In this document: positions 10,187 through 21,799 of the stretch, one piece after another
How positions within the stretch are numbered: position 1 is the first letter of the stretch
Layout of the letters: the number at the start of each line of letters is the position of its first letter
Origin: Engraulis encrasicolus
Taxonomy: Eukaryota > Chordata > Actinopteri > Clupeiformes > Engraulidae
Assembly (NCBI RefSeq): GCF_034702125.1
Contig: NC_085880.1
Coordinates: 17,365,528 to 17,429,527 of the forward strand
Reading direction: 5' to 3'
DNA: 64,000 nucleotides
The notes under the pieces: model-generated
The model's input: only the letters and a program-made list of their open reading frames with translations
Told to the model about the DNA's origin: nothing
The model's database searches: none
Program-made: the position numbers and the translations under genes

Positions 10187-11241
10187 TTTGTAGGCCAGAG
10201 GTTAAGCTGCTGAAATGGCATCAACGAGGTTGGCCTTTTGCGGAGCGCTGGCTTGCTCTGACAGGTACGCGAGCACGAGCAGATGGCCACAGCACTCCCA
10301 CTGACATCTGAGGGACACAGTTTACCCCCGCACACCCAGAACACAGGACATGTTAACCCAGCACACCCAGACACAGGACATATTAACCTAGCGGCTAACT
10401 GGTTAATTAATTCTCCCTAATTCTCTGAGGCCAAGCTGTTATAACGCAATAGATTTTATTGTCTTCTGTAGGTGTGTGGGCTCAAGAGGACAGTCTATAA
10501 TTGGTTGTATGGTGGTGGATGCCTTGGGTATTGATGTTTATTCAAATGCATGAATCCAAGGGGGACACGCGGTATGGTAAACGATGGGTTAAAGGTTGAC
10601 CCCCAGTCAGTAAAGTAGAGAGTAGAGTAGAGTATCATTCATTGATCCCAGGGGGAAATTAAGGTATCAAGTAGCACACATACATACATAAATACATAAG
10701 ACATTAGACACAGGCAATTGATTATATAATAACGTGAGTTCTTTAGGCGGTGAGGAAAAATAGAGGTTGAAGAAAAATAATGAATGCAGGTGTAAAAAAA
10801 AGGCTAGTTCTTATCTAGTGTCAAGCAGCACTGATACAGAGGTCTGAATTTAGCCCTCTCTCCTGTCTCCACACAGTGCTTCCAAAAGATCAGGTGAAGA
10901 TTATGTGAAGACAAAGTATTTGAAAACACTCAGGTTTTGAAATAAAAGATTTTTATGTGAGGATATGTGATGTAGACTTATTTGGGCAGCACAAAGTCAA
11001 ATCCGTCAATCACATAACGAAATTCAAACTCTGGTTACATTCAAAATGTCAAGAGTTCACATTAACAATTCATAGCACCTGAAAGTTCAACTAACCAAAG
11101 CATGAATGAATCATCACTTTGAGACACTCTTTCACAAGAGCTTCCACAGTATGAATCCATTGTTTTATAATATAATATATCTATTTTGTACAGTAGTTCT
11201 CAAACTGTGCACACATTATATCAAGGCCAATGGCACACTCA
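10187..11241. other. Mostly unique AT-rich sequence with a possible LINE tail
   Basis: Positions 10620-10670 contain CATTGATCCCAGGGGGAAAT, which resembles the 3' ends of some teleost non-LTR elements. This is a weak resemblance from memory. A short tandem of CAGCACACCCAGAACACAGGA occurs near 10325-10385. Nothing else is recognised. Confidence 0.35.
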
Positions 11242-11516
11242 CAGGGGTTGACTGGGACCACAAACAGACCTGTTTTTGTTGTTGTGGCATAGAGCAGCCC
11301 CACACCCCCACCCCCATGCTACAATTATGATGGGCTCAGTCCGCTGTATATTAAGGACGCGCCGATGGGCTGCCCCAACTACATTGTGGGCAGGTCTCTT
11401 GAGGGAAATTTGACACAGATAAACAAAACAAAACAAAAGTATTGGCCCCTGATGACTGCCGCCCCCCCCCCCCACCGGGAAAATGCACTGTATGCCAGAT
11501 TACCAGTCCAGCCCTG
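11242..11516. mobile_element. hAT-like MITE (MITE-1-related), 275 bp
   Basis: It starts CAGGGGTTGACTGGGAC and ends TTACCAGTCCAGCCCTG. A perfect 8-bp TSD, CACACTCA, lies at 11234-11241 and 11517-11524. Confidence 0.9.
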
Positions 11517-11799
11517 CACACTCATACAGAATGGGCCTCGCACATGTTGACTTGAAAAACTCAAATCAAGCCCAAAGGAATCGTTATCATGCATGAATAC
11601 ATATAGGCACATGAACACATACACACTTCTCTCTCTATCTCTCCCTCTCTCAATACCCATCTTGTCACAAAAACACAACTGTTTTGAGAAAATGTAGAAA
11701 AGAAAATTGTGCCATTCTCCACTTTCTTATTCCGATAACGCTCCTCGCAGCAAAAGCAGCCGGGGTATCCTCCAGACTTGCATTTTGGTTTCTGGTGCC

Positions 11800-12074
11800 C
11801 AGGGGTGGATCTAGCCATTTTGGGGCCCTAGGCGAAATATAAACATGGGGCCCTCAAAATTCATTTTATAGACATAGAATTCTGTATCTTGCTACAAATT
11901 GAAGTGTTTTGTTTCATATAGGTCTTCGATTACTTTACATAAGTGACAAAATTAAGATCAAGCCTACTTTTTTGTGTGTGTTCACCGTGACTGGTGTGAC
12001 AGTTGGGGCCCCTTTGGAGGGCAGATTTCTTCAGGGCAATTGCCTAGGTTTTCCTGATGGAAAGTCTGCCTCTG
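11800..12074. mobile_element. hAT-like MITE (CAGGGGTGGATCTAGCC), 275 bp
   Basis: It starts CAGGGGTGGATCTAGCC and ends AAAGTCTGCCTCTG. A perfect 8-bp TSD, CTGGTGCC, lies at 11792-11799 and 12075-12082. GGGGCCC blocks lie near both ends. Confidence 0.88.
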
Positions 12075-12342
12075 CTGGTGCCATGTTGTTTCCCATGGCC
12101 CGCGCTGGCTTTGAAGTATGAAGAAGACCTAGAATTGATGAGCTGTTGCATTGCTCCGTCGTGAATGTAAATGGAAATGTTTGTTGTTTTTTTCTTTCTT
12201 TCTCTATGCAAACAGAGTGCCAAAAGCAACTATACCGCTATTGCATTTTTTTTTGTTTTCCCTCTCCTGCCTCTTTTTCACCAGCGGCGATACGACTTCA
12301 CTGACTCCATACAGGCTGGTGCTGAGTGTCATGGGATAGCAA

Positions 12343-12473
12343 CAGGGCCGCTGACAGCTTTGGCCGGGCCTGGGACAAAGTAATCTGAAAGGGCCCTTCA
12401 CATACAACGTAATGAGGATCCAATTCCGGCCCGGGACAACTGACCCCTTTGTCCCCCTCTGTCGGCTTCCCTG
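12343..12473 (+). mobile_element. MITE-2 (hAT-like), 131 bp
   Basis: It starts CAGGGCCGCTGACAGC and ends CTGTCGGCTTCCCTG. The flanks GATAGCAA (12335-12342) and GATAGCGA (12474-12481) match at 7 of 8 positions. Confidence 0.87.
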
Positions 12474-13110
12474 GATAGCGATATGTATGCTCTTCAAATG
12501 GGAAACAATAACACACCTCCACACTGGGGATGGAGATATACAATTGCACAAACAACATTGAGTGAGGAAATTGAAGGACACGTAACATTTGTGACAACTG
12601 ATAAACATTTCTTGTTTTTTTCTCTCATTGTTCAATAAACAAAACAGATGGCTTCCACATACCAATAATTAGAATATGCAAGCATACTGTTTTATCAACA
12701 TATGGTAGGCTATAATTATTACCTGTATAAATATTACACTGCCTGGCCTAATGGTCACCTGATGTCACCTTTATCTTTGGTTATGGCACACTTTTGCTGT
12801 GGCGTTGTTTCAATTAGTATCTGCAATAATCACAAGATGTATTTCCTTCCAGTGTTGTATTCATTGTTCAAGAAGATCTTGAATTGATGATGGTAGAGTC
12901 TGACTGCTACGCAAAGCCTTCTCCAGCACATCCTAAGAATTCTCAAAAGGGTTAAGGTTTGGACGCTGTGGTGGACAATCCATATGTGAAAATTATGTAT
13001 TATGCTTCCTGAAACACGTTTTGAAAATGTGAGCCCTGTCAATCCTGCCATTTTAATCTTGGAACATGCCCATGTCATAATGCATTGATGAAATAAACCT
13101 GGCCATTCAC

Positions 13111-14907
13111 TACACTGTAACAAATAGCTGTTTATTTACGGCAATTTTGCAACAGCATTCTACTGTTTTTCGAAAAAACAGACAACTACTGTGAAAATAT
13201 TACTTTGAGTCACATATTGAGCATAAACAGTAAGTACTGCACAATAGCAGTATTCGCCGTTGTGGAAAAAACTAGAGATGCACCGGATCCTGATTTTTAG
13301 GATCCTTCCGGATACCAGATCCACTGAATAAGATCCTGCCGGATCCGGAACCGGATACCGGATCCTACAAAAGGGTTGAAACATATAGTCTACTCGCACA
13401 CGTGGGCCCTTTTTATTACGTTGGCGCAAACTATTTTTTAGACTCATTGGCTTATTGCCACACTGCCTGCAATAGCCGCTTCCAAAGGGATTTCACTCCA
13501 TGCAGTGATTGGGGTTGTGAAAGACTGAAAAGCCTAGGCTAGACATGCACCAGACCCTGATTTTTAGGTAACATGCCGGAAACCGGATCCACTGCTTAAG
13601 ATCCTGCCGGACCCGGACCCTGTGAAAAACTCTATTATCCTGACGGATCCGGAACCGGAACCGGATCCGGTGCATCTCTAGAAAATAACAAGTGGCAAGC
13701 ACCATTGAAACCCACTCATCCTCCACTTGTCCGTGATCACCATCAAACTTCAATACCACCTGAAGAACTGAAGTCATTCTGACTGGTTAAAGATTATCTG
13801 ATACTATCAAGCATGATGAAACAATTTCTAAGGAAACTACAAGACTTAAAAAGTGCTTGATGCAGCAAAGTGTGAGTAGCACATGCATTTTGATAGTGAT
13901 GAAAGTGTGAATGGCTGAAACATTTTAAGAACTTGTAACAGTCTTGCAACAAGCAGCCCCATCTAAACCAATCTGCTAATCAGTGCCTGGCCTCACCTGA
14001 GTAGGGCTGTTATGCCATTATTCAATTACGGGCGTCACCTGCCAAGGGCCTGATGACTCTGGTCACATGGTACTCCTGCACCTGTATATAAATCTGGACT
14101 ATCAACACTTCAGTTGCTTGCCTGCCTGCTGGCTGGCCTGCATGGCACAGCATAGCACTTGTTTGCCTATAAGCTTGCCTACAAGCTTGCTTACATGCTT
14201 GCACACATGCTTGCACACTTTCCTCTTTGTGAAAGCTTGCTGTATGTGGCATCATTTGTGGCATTGTTGCATATAATGTGCCTGCTGCAAATTAGGCATT
14301 GCTTTGAGAGCTAGCTTGTAGTGGTGCTTGTTTGATGTGCTACTTGGTGCAAAATATTTTTTTAAAGACTGACCAATGCTATATTTATCATTGGCTCATC
14401 AAGAGATACAGTAAAAAGCCCACCTTGCACACTATCATTGTAACAGCACTGCGTACTCTGAAATTTTATTCATGCCCACACTTTCAAAGGACCACCGCAA
14501 ACCATTTTCTCAATACAGCATAGCGCCATAGTATCATGCTCAAGGCACTCCAGTCATGGTGAACGATGGGAGGGTGGGGTGGTAACATGGCCAGGGTACC
14601 ACAGTTATGGAGAATGATGGGTGGGGTGGGAAGTTGCCATGGCCATATTCATGAATACAACTATGACCCAGTATTTGCCTGTCATCACACAGTACAATTC
14701 AACTTTTTAACTGAAATGTACTGTTATTTTTCTGTAGAGTACTGTTATTTAACAGTTCAATTGCTGCTGAAAAAATGTTATATACTGTGATACATTAAAC
14801 AGCAATGAGCTGTATTTGATTTTTGGTGTGAAATAACAGTAGAATTACAGGTAAATATAATTGCCAGTAACTGCCGTTATTTTGCAGGGAAATTTTCTTA
14901 GAGTGTA
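13111..14907 (+). mobile_element. 1.8-kb nonautonomous DNA transposon, copy 2
   Basis: Same ends as copy 1: TACACTGTAA and TTAGAGTGTA. Because it sits inside a Tc1-like transposase relic, the original target can be read as CATTCAC-TA-CATTCAGG. Only TA is duplicated. It carries slightly more GCTTGC repeat units than copy 1 and an extra ~23 bp near 13836. Confidence 0.88.
13273..13680 (+). mobile_element. GGATCC element nested in 1.8-kb copy 2
   Basis: TAGAGATGCACCGGATCC to GGTGCATCTCTA, 408 bp, the same internal position as in copies 1 and 3. It was therefore inherited with the host element rather than inserted three times. Confidence 0.8.
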
Positions 14908-15039
14908 CATTCAGGTTCAGGTAGTCTGCTGACCTCATTCTTTGGAGCGCATAGCCTACTGTTGTTGAACCTATAGCTGAAATCAAATGCTTAGGTGATT
15001 GCTGATGTCAATGATATCATCCTTCTCAAACAAGCATCT

Positions 15040-15247
15040 TTTCCACAACCACAGGGTGTGTCTTTTTGTTGATTGTTTAAGAAATGAGAAGCAACTCATA
15101 GCAACAGGATGATTCAAAGAGCATGAGACATCATTTTCAGTAATGGTCAGGCCATCGTAGACTCCTTAACTCCTTGTGCCGGAGAAGGCCTTGCGTGGCT
15201 TTCAGATTCTATCATCCTCATCCTCATCCTCATCCTCATCCTCATCC

Positions 15248-15283
<36 letters not shown>

Positions 15284-15400
15284 ATACACGATCTGTGAGA
15301 AAAAAAGAATGCAACACTGGATGGTAAATCTTGTGACTACTTGTGACACTTATCGAAATAATGGCTCAAATGAGTGCTGTAATCAAAGCTAAAGGCGTTC
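15040..15400 (+). pseudogene. Tc1-like transposase and flank fragment, plus strand
   Basis: Read on the plus strand, 'GAGCATGAGACATCATTTTC' (about 15120) corresponds to the EHETSFS block of Tc1-like transposases. 'GGAGAAGGCCTTGCG' (about 15180) corresponds to LEKALR. After a microsatellite come 'EKKRMQHWMVNLVT' and, in another frame, 'MSAVIKAKGVP', both typical of the C-terminus. It is rearranged and in the opposite orientation to the 12850-14985 relic. The serine codons between LEKALR and SIHDL are expanded into the TCATCC/TCATCA repeat at 15210-15281. Nonfunctional. Confidence 0.65.
15210..15281 (+). repeat. (TCATCC)n/(TCATCA)n microsatellite within transposase relic
   Basis: About six TCATCC units followed by about eleven TCA units. 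It lies where related transposases have a short Ser-Ser stretch. Confidence 0.9.
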
Positions 15401-15440
15401 CAACAACATCATTCTTAGAGTGTGGGACCTGTTTCTTGGC

Positions 15441-15664
15441 TAGTATTGCCAACTGTGAACCTAAAAAAATATTTAATCGTGGCAGGGTGTCTGGGTGTCC
15501 TCCCCTATAAAATTTTGCATTTCTTAGATTAAGAGTAATCTTAGATTTAGAGTAATTTCCTCCATTTAAACGTCTCGTGTCCCGTTTCAGCTCAATGGGG
15601 AACCCATACTTTAATCTCTAAATACGGGACGATTCCGTATTTCAAGGGACGGTTGGCAACCCTA
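15441..15664. mobile_element. hAT-like MITE (TAGTATTGCCAACTG ends), 224 bp
   Basis: It starts TAGTATTGCCAACTG and ends ACGGTTGGCAACCCTA, inverted. The flanks TTCTTGGC (15433-15440) and TTTTTGGC (15665-15672) match at 7 of 8 positions. Confidence 0.82.
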
Positions 15665-15859
15665 TTTTTGGCAGCGACTTTTTCTTGGGATGGGCAGTGT
15701 GTGTTTATTATTCAGTAAGCACAGCACAGTGCATGCATGTCCTGTCCTGCATTTGGAAAGCTTCTCCTCTGGATCTGAATGGAAACCCATGCCACTGGGG
15801 GGTGTGGGGAGCTGACTTTGGAATCTGGACAACAATAAGCGCACGTACAGAGGCACACG

Positions 15860-16242
<383 letters not shown>

Positions 16243-16245
<3 letters not shown>

Positions 16246-16655
16246 AACGAAGAGCGGAGGGAGGGAGAGCGAGGGAGGCCCTTCTCATCGCGGTCTAAAT
16301 GGGATTTGTGACTTTAGGTGTTGAGTACTGGGTACACACGACACATGACCACAACACAAAAACGGGAAACCGAACGTGCGGGTCACTGTAAGATGGCAGC
16401 GGGTGGCCGTTGAATGTCTGCCAAAAGCCTGTGTGCTCTGCTGGAGAGGATGGACGTCCTCCCATGTTTTCAGCGGGGGGGCCTCTTCTTTCCCTTTATA
16501 AAATTTGGAAGCGCAATTATTTGGATCCAGCGCCAGAAGACGGCAGACATGTGTTAGGGCGAGAGGAAGTGTTCTGGCTGATTACACGGTCCCTCGTCAT
16601 CTGCATTACAACTAGAACTAGAACTGGGTCACAATGCAAAAAGGGGTATAATGAT
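16243..16655. other. Unique sequence
   Basis: No gene or recognised repeat. The short frames at 16410-16673 and 16517-16699 have no recognisable similarity. Confidence 0.4.
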
Positions 16656-16715
16656 CTCCAGCCAGGGCCGTAGCAGCAAATTGTGGGCCCTATGTCCAAA
16701 CAGATCCAATGAACC

Positions 16716-16899
16716 TGGCTGTACCGTGGCGCAAATGGTAGGGCACTCGTCTGCTATGCGGCTGACCCCGGTTCAATTACCGGCCTGGGTCCTTTGCCAA
16801 CCCTTCCCTGTCTCTCTCTCACCCCACTCAATTCCTGTTATTGCCTTCACTGTCCTGTCAAATAAAGGCATAAAAAACCCAAAAGAATATTTTACAAAA
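16716..16899 (+). mobile_element. SINE-a copy, tRNA-headed, with 14-bp TSD
   Basis: It starts TGGCTGTACCGTGGCGCAAA; the A box region is TGGCGCAAATGG and the B box-like site is GGTTCAATTACC. The body has CCTTCCCTGTCTCTC and the end is CCTGTCAAATAAAGGC plus an A-rich tail. AGATCCAATGAACC flanks both sides exactly (16702-16715, 16900-16913). It interrupts a GC-rich MITE-like sequence that starts near 16662. Confidence 0.88.
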
Positions 16900-16934
16900 A
16901 GATCCAATGAACCCCCACAAATTCATGGTTCACC

Positions 16935-17268
16935 CCATGGGCGTAACTATGGGCGTAACTATGGACGTAGTATAGCAGGTCCAGCAGGTGAGGTCGCACC
17001 AGGGCCCGGGCTGTGACTTCCAAGGGCTTGTCGCCATCCCCAAAATGATAATAGAATAAGAATTTCATTTCGTTTTGATTTGGTTGTGAAAAGAATTGCC
17101 CTGTCTCAATATATAGTAAGTTATCAGAACCGCATTACTGTATACATTTCCTCAGTGAAAGTTCACCTTGATGTCCATTAGATGTGAAACATTCTAGAAT
17201 CGTAAAATCTCCGAGGCCCCATGGGTTATACTCGCACCAGGGCTCGTGACTGACTTGTTACACCACTG
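16935..17268. mobile_element. MITE-like element (GGGCGTAACTATG / GTTACACCACTG ends)
   Basis: The left end reads CATGGGCGTAACTATGGGCG with a local duplication of GGGCGTAACTAT. The right end reads TGTTACACCACTG. GGGCCC-rich arms suggest a hAT-type MITE, but the inverted match is imperfect and the duplication is unclear. Confidence 0.45.
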
Positions 17269-18660
17269 GTTTAGCCGCTTTTTTTTTTTTTAAACCATTC
17301 CTCTAGCTCATTTCACCACTACACTCCAATGTAAAAATCTGCAAATGGCACAAATTGGTGGTGCTGCTGCTGTGCGCTATTCTAGATCTGCATTGTTCTG
17401 TTTAACTCTCCATGCTCCCAGAACAAGCAGAATGGAAAAGTCGCTGCCTGCCTGCCAGCCAGCCTATAACAAATGAGCTATTCCCTTTTCTTTTTGATAT
17501 GTGCGTCTTCTTAACTCGGCTCTGCTAACCCCTTCCCTGAGCCAAGACAAATAACCCAGCAGCGGCAGGAGCGGCAGCAGCAGAAGCCTGCCTATTGCTG
17601 GGTTATAAAAGTTTTAACTCCCGATCTTTTGGCCATTACTGCATCCACTCCACATGTATTAGGAGCGCACTTGTGATTCACGCTGGAAACGGGACCGCTG
17701 TTGGCAGTAATCTGGCAGCTCACCAAACGAAAGATGAATGAAGTTTTTCAAGTAGGCAGCAAGTGGATCCTGCCAAGAAAAAAAAGAAAGAAAAAGAAAG
17801 AAAAAGAAAGAAAAAGAAAGAAAAAGAAAGAAACGACGGCGACTCAACTGCATGGGGTCTGGCGTAGGCCTATAGGCCTAAAGTAAGCTGAGTCTTCAGA
17901 GGTCTTAATGCTCATCGCCGCATTCAGATTGCTGTAATTTGGTCCAATAGACACCCTAAAGCAATGGCGTGGGAATAAGCATGAAATTACATTGCAGCAG
18001 AGTGCAAGAACACATTAAAACACCATGCATTGAGAGACCGGGGCTCCATTTAAAGATAATCTAGTGTGCAACGGGTTATTCGTTTTGAAAAGCGACTGCC
18101 AAGGTTGCGTGTAGTGGAATCAAATTGCTTCATGTTCTTGGTGTGCCTTAACATGTAAAGACAGTTAATTTGAGGTGCTAATGTGTTATGGAGTGATATT
18201 AAAATTCTGCATGGGTTTTCACAGCATCCAATTCAATATCAGTGGCATGATCCTCTGATTAAATCCATCTGTCGTGTGGGCACGCTATCATTTTGTTCCT
18301 GTGTGAGCTCAACATCTCTTCTGGGTGATGAATCAAACATTTCCATTTTGTCATCATTTTTTTTAAACAACTGTTCCCTTGTTTCTGCATGCAGCCCCCC
18401 CCCAAAGTAATGCATTCAGTATCTTATTAAAAGGATGTGCTGACAAGGCACATGGCTATTATTGAACTCCTCAATGACACTGAGGAGTGACCACTGTGGA
18501 TTTGACAGCCATTTGAAATTCAAAACAGGGATGCTTCAAGCCCCAGTGCGGCACGCACGGTACCCGCCTTTCATAATATTTGAAACAATGACATTTTAAA
18601 GATTAAAAGCATTGTCCTGCAATGGCTCAGCAACAGATGCCTTACTACTTCAATGGTCTA
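17269..18660. other. Unique, possibly conserved noncoding sequence with AAAGAA repeat
   Basis: (AAAGAA)n at 17772-17831. The surrounding 17500-18370 is balanced, low in repeats and rich in homeodomain/Sox-like AT words, such as TTAAAGATAATC and CATTTTGTCATC. No exon is recognised. The conserved-element status is a guess from texture. Confidence 0.35.
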
Positions 18661-18663
18661 GCA

Positions 18664-18826
18664 CAGGGTAGCCGACAGGGGGGGACAAAGAGGTCAGTTG
18701 TCTCACGCCCAGGGAAAGAGAGGGTGCCCAAATAAATTGGGTCCTCCTTACATTGGATGTATCGGATGGGGGGGCCCTTTCAAAAGGCATTGTCCCGGGC
18801 CCGGCAAAAGCTGTCAGTAGGCCCTG
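18664..18826 (-). mobile_element. MITE-2 copy (hAT-like)
   Basis: It starts CAGGGTAGCCGACAGG and ends CTGTCAGTAGGCCCTG, the reverse orientation of the 1201 copy. No clear TSD remains. Confidence 0.8.
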
Positions 18827-18829
18827 GAT

Positions 18830-19405
18830 ACATGAATCCGAGTTGTATTATTTAATTCCCTTTGGTCAATGCCGCACATGCCGCGCCAGTGTAATGGAGC
18901 AGAGATGATGCTCGGCATTCTGAGGACAATGACCTCCCCTTTTGTCCCTTGTGACTACGTGTCATGTTTTTTTCTCTCTCTCTCTCTCTTGCTCTCTCTC
19001 TCTCTTTTTCTTGCAGTCACACATAACATTGATAAATAACTGCAAACGAAAATTGCTACTGAAAAATGAGGACTGGGCGACCTCCTGACCGCGTAAATGC
19101 CACTGACAAATCTGTATAATTAACCGCGCTGAAACACCGCGGGGATGACAATTAAACACAAACCTGCAAACATCTCGCACTTTATAATGGCATGCACACC
19201 GGGTCAGGTCTGGTATAGCAAGTAGACGCGACGTTTAAAAAAATAAAAGTGTCAGCGGCCATGTCCATTGTCAACGCCGGCTGCAGATTGAGGGGAGGGG
19301 AGGAGGGGAGGAGGGGAGGGATAAAACAGCCGTCTCACTCTCGAGGGCTCCAGCCATAATAATCCAGACTCACTCGACAACGGCAACCACAGAGGTCCAA
19401 AACAA
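18830..19405. other. Unique sequence with (CT)n and (GGGGA)n
   Basis: CT repeat at 18971-19011 and GAGGGGAGGGG repeat at 19290-19320. The rest is CpG-containing unique sequence with no recognised gene. Confidence 0.4.
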
Positions 19406-19409
19406 TGAA

Positions 19410-19522
19410 AAGAAATGAGAGAGAGAGAGAGAGAGAGAGAGCAAGAGAGAACAGAGGGAATAGAGGGAATAGAGGCTTAGAGAGCCAGAGAAATGCAAGC
19501 AAAGGAGACAGAAAAAAAGAGT

Positions 19523-19595
<73 letters not shown>

Positions 19596-19654
19596 TGTGA
19601 ACCAAACAGAAGGAGAGAGAAGCAAAGGGAGAGAGAGAGAGCTCTGAGCCTCCA

Positions 19655-19712
<58 letters not shown>
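19410..19712. repeat. (GA)n microsatellite cluster
   Basis: Three GA arrays separated by short unique spacers, with (AGAGGGAAT)2 near 19452. Long SLSLS/ERERE frames on either strand are artefacts. Confidence 0.95.
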
Positions 19713-19718
<6 letters not shown>

Positions 19719-19800
19719 ATGGCATGGGGGCACTCATGAGGACTGTGCCCAAGACATAAAGGCATAATTAATGAGATGACTTTGTAATGGGGCAGAGCGG

Positions 19801-19885
19801 TGTGTGTGTGTGTGTGTGCGTGCGTGCGTGCGTGTGTGCGTGCGTGCGTGTCCGTGTCGTGTGTGTGTGTGTGTGTGTGTGTGTG
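19801..19885. repeat. (GT)n/(GTGC)n microsatellite
   Basis: GT and GTGC alternating tract. Confidence 0.95.
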
Positions 19886-20245
19886 GTAATGGTGGTGGTG
19901 TGTGTGGTGAGGGGTTGGATCCTGTTGGATTTCAAACAGTGTCGCTCCAGTAAGCTCCCCTCCTGCCTTGGCCTCTGCAAAAGAGGGTCGTCGCCGGCTC
20001 TCCTATGGCCAAGGCAGAGCACGCGGCGCAGAGCCGCGCCGGCAAGCCAGCTTGTCCCCAGTAATTAATCCCATGTTTGCCTGATGCAGTGCCGGCCTGG
20101 ATTGCGAGGCCCAGTAATTGATCTAAGGAGAGCCACGTCCAGAGTTCAGGGTAGGTACCCACTGGCAAGAGGTGGGGGTGGGGGTGGTGGTGTTGGGTTG
20201 AGTGTGGGGTGGGACATTGTGAAAGTGAGGAAGTGAGAATTCTGT

Positions 20246-20280
20246 ACGTACGTGTGTGTGTGCGTGTGTGTGTGTGTGTG

Positions 20281-20334
<54 letters not shown>

Positions 20335-20352
20335 TGGTGTGGTGTGAGAGAG

Positions 20353-20440
<88 letters not shown>

Positions 20441-20487
20441 TGTGTACTGTATAGTATGTGTAGTGTATGTATATGTGTGCATAATAC

Positions 20488-20545
<58 letters not shown>

Positions 20546-20615
20546 TGTGTACTGTATAGTATGTGTAGTGTATGTATATGTGTGCATAATACATGAGAGA
20601 GAGAGCGAGAGCGAG

Positions 20616-20662
<47 letters not shown>

Positions 20663-20680
20663 GAGAGAGAGAAAACAACT
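20246..20680. repeat. (GT)n-(GA)n array with a duplicated 53-bp spacer
   Basis: (GT)n at 20253-20333, then (GA)n interrupted twice by the same 53-bp spacer at 20438-20490 and 20543-20595, starting ATGTGTGTACTGTATAGTAT. The repeated spacer shows a higher-order unit of about 105 bp. The 248-, 194- and 179-residue frames are artefacts. Confidence 0.95.
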
Positions 20681-20689
20681 GACAAGCGA

Positions 20690-21600
20690 CAGGCTATTTA
20701 TTATCATCGATTATACGTATATACAGCATTTCTGACCTAGCCCCAGACCCACTCCTTAAAATACTCTACAAAACATCTACTGCCTGTTACAGGACTTAAT
20801 ACAAACAGAGCTCATTGTGCTTTTCGCTACTGCGCAAACCTCTGTGGAACTGCCTTTCTTGTGAGCTCAAGTTGGCTTTGCCCTTTTGTCTTTTAAAAAG
20901 GGTCTTTTAAAATGTACTTATTTCGCAAGCCTATGCCTGATTGACTTACAATTTTTCCACTCACATAGATATTGCGTAACCATCTGTAGACCATGCTATT
21001 TTAAAATCCCCTAACCTGCTTTGCAAAGGCAAAGTTCAGTACACAAACAGTACACGAACTGACAAAATGTATTTCAAAGTTGCCATACTGCCCAGTCCAA
21101 AAAAATAAAAGTAAAAGTAAAAGTGAAAGTACAGTCTACACAGTTCTGGCAAAAGGCTGCAAGCCCTACAGTCAATGAAATCTCACCAATCCACAAGCAC
21201 TCCACAGGCCATGGTTGCTCTACAACATTTTAGTAGAACTCAATAGGAGACGACTTGCATGTTTCCATTCACCGAACCAGAACTACAGGTGCAATGGTTT
21301 TGCCAAAATTGACCAAAATAAAACAAAACAAAATTAAATTTAAAAAGCCCTCTTCTTACTTGAATCATTCCATGAAAAATACGATTTTAAGGGTCTTACA
21401 AAACCCACTCGCATGGGGAAGTACTGCTCAATGGTGAGATTGCAGCACCCTTATGTTGGGAAAATCTATTTCCCTCTTTTTCTGGAGTGTTTCAGCATGC
21501 AAGACAAAGAAAAGCACCTCTCAATAGAACTTGTTTTTCTCCTTTCAACCATCTCACTGTTCCTCTGCCATTCTCCTGCCTGCCAGCTTGCAAAACTACA
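20690..21600. other. Unique AT-rich sequence
   Basis: A short AAAAGT tandem lies near 21107-21130. No gene or mobile element was recognised. Confidence 0.45.
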
Positions 21601-21624
21601 GACACACACACACAGAGATGCAGT

Positions 21625-21795
<171 letters not shown>

Positions 21796-21799
21796 CTGG

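Larger units (their letters stand above)
12850..14985 (-). pseudogene. Tc1-like transposase relic, split by 1.8-kb element copy 2
   Basis: Read on the minus strand with frameshifts, 13085-12850 encodes recognisable C-terminal blocks of a Tc1/mariner DDE transposase. They are FQD-NGRIDRAHIFK (the middle catalytic region, with the second residue of the usual DD-N lost to a stop), CPPQRPNLNPFEN (usual W-PPQSPDLNPIEN, containing the last acidic residue) and DVLEKALRSSQTLPSSIQDL. The homology continues at 14908-14975 ('CATTCAGGT...GTAGTCTGCTGACCTC'). The 1797 bp between (13111-14907) is an inserted 1.8-kb element. Stops and indels show it is dead. The assignment rests on motif memory, not on a database search. 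Related plus-strand fragments lie at 15040-15400. Confidence 0.75.

Noticed and set aside
10616..10680. LINE 3' end by the CATTGATCCCAGGGGGAAAT motif
   Set aside because: The motif alone is short; without other blocks I could not support a named element, so it was left as a note.
16716..16785. tRNA gene candidate (also heads at 3298, 7590, 55250 and 57848)
   Set aside because: A and B boxes are present, but each is followed by a repeated SINE body and flanked by target duplications, and the cloverleaf is degraded.
19335..20735. Long SLSLS/ERERE frames of up to 248 residues
   Set aside because: They are products of (GA)n/(CT)n arrays, not genes.
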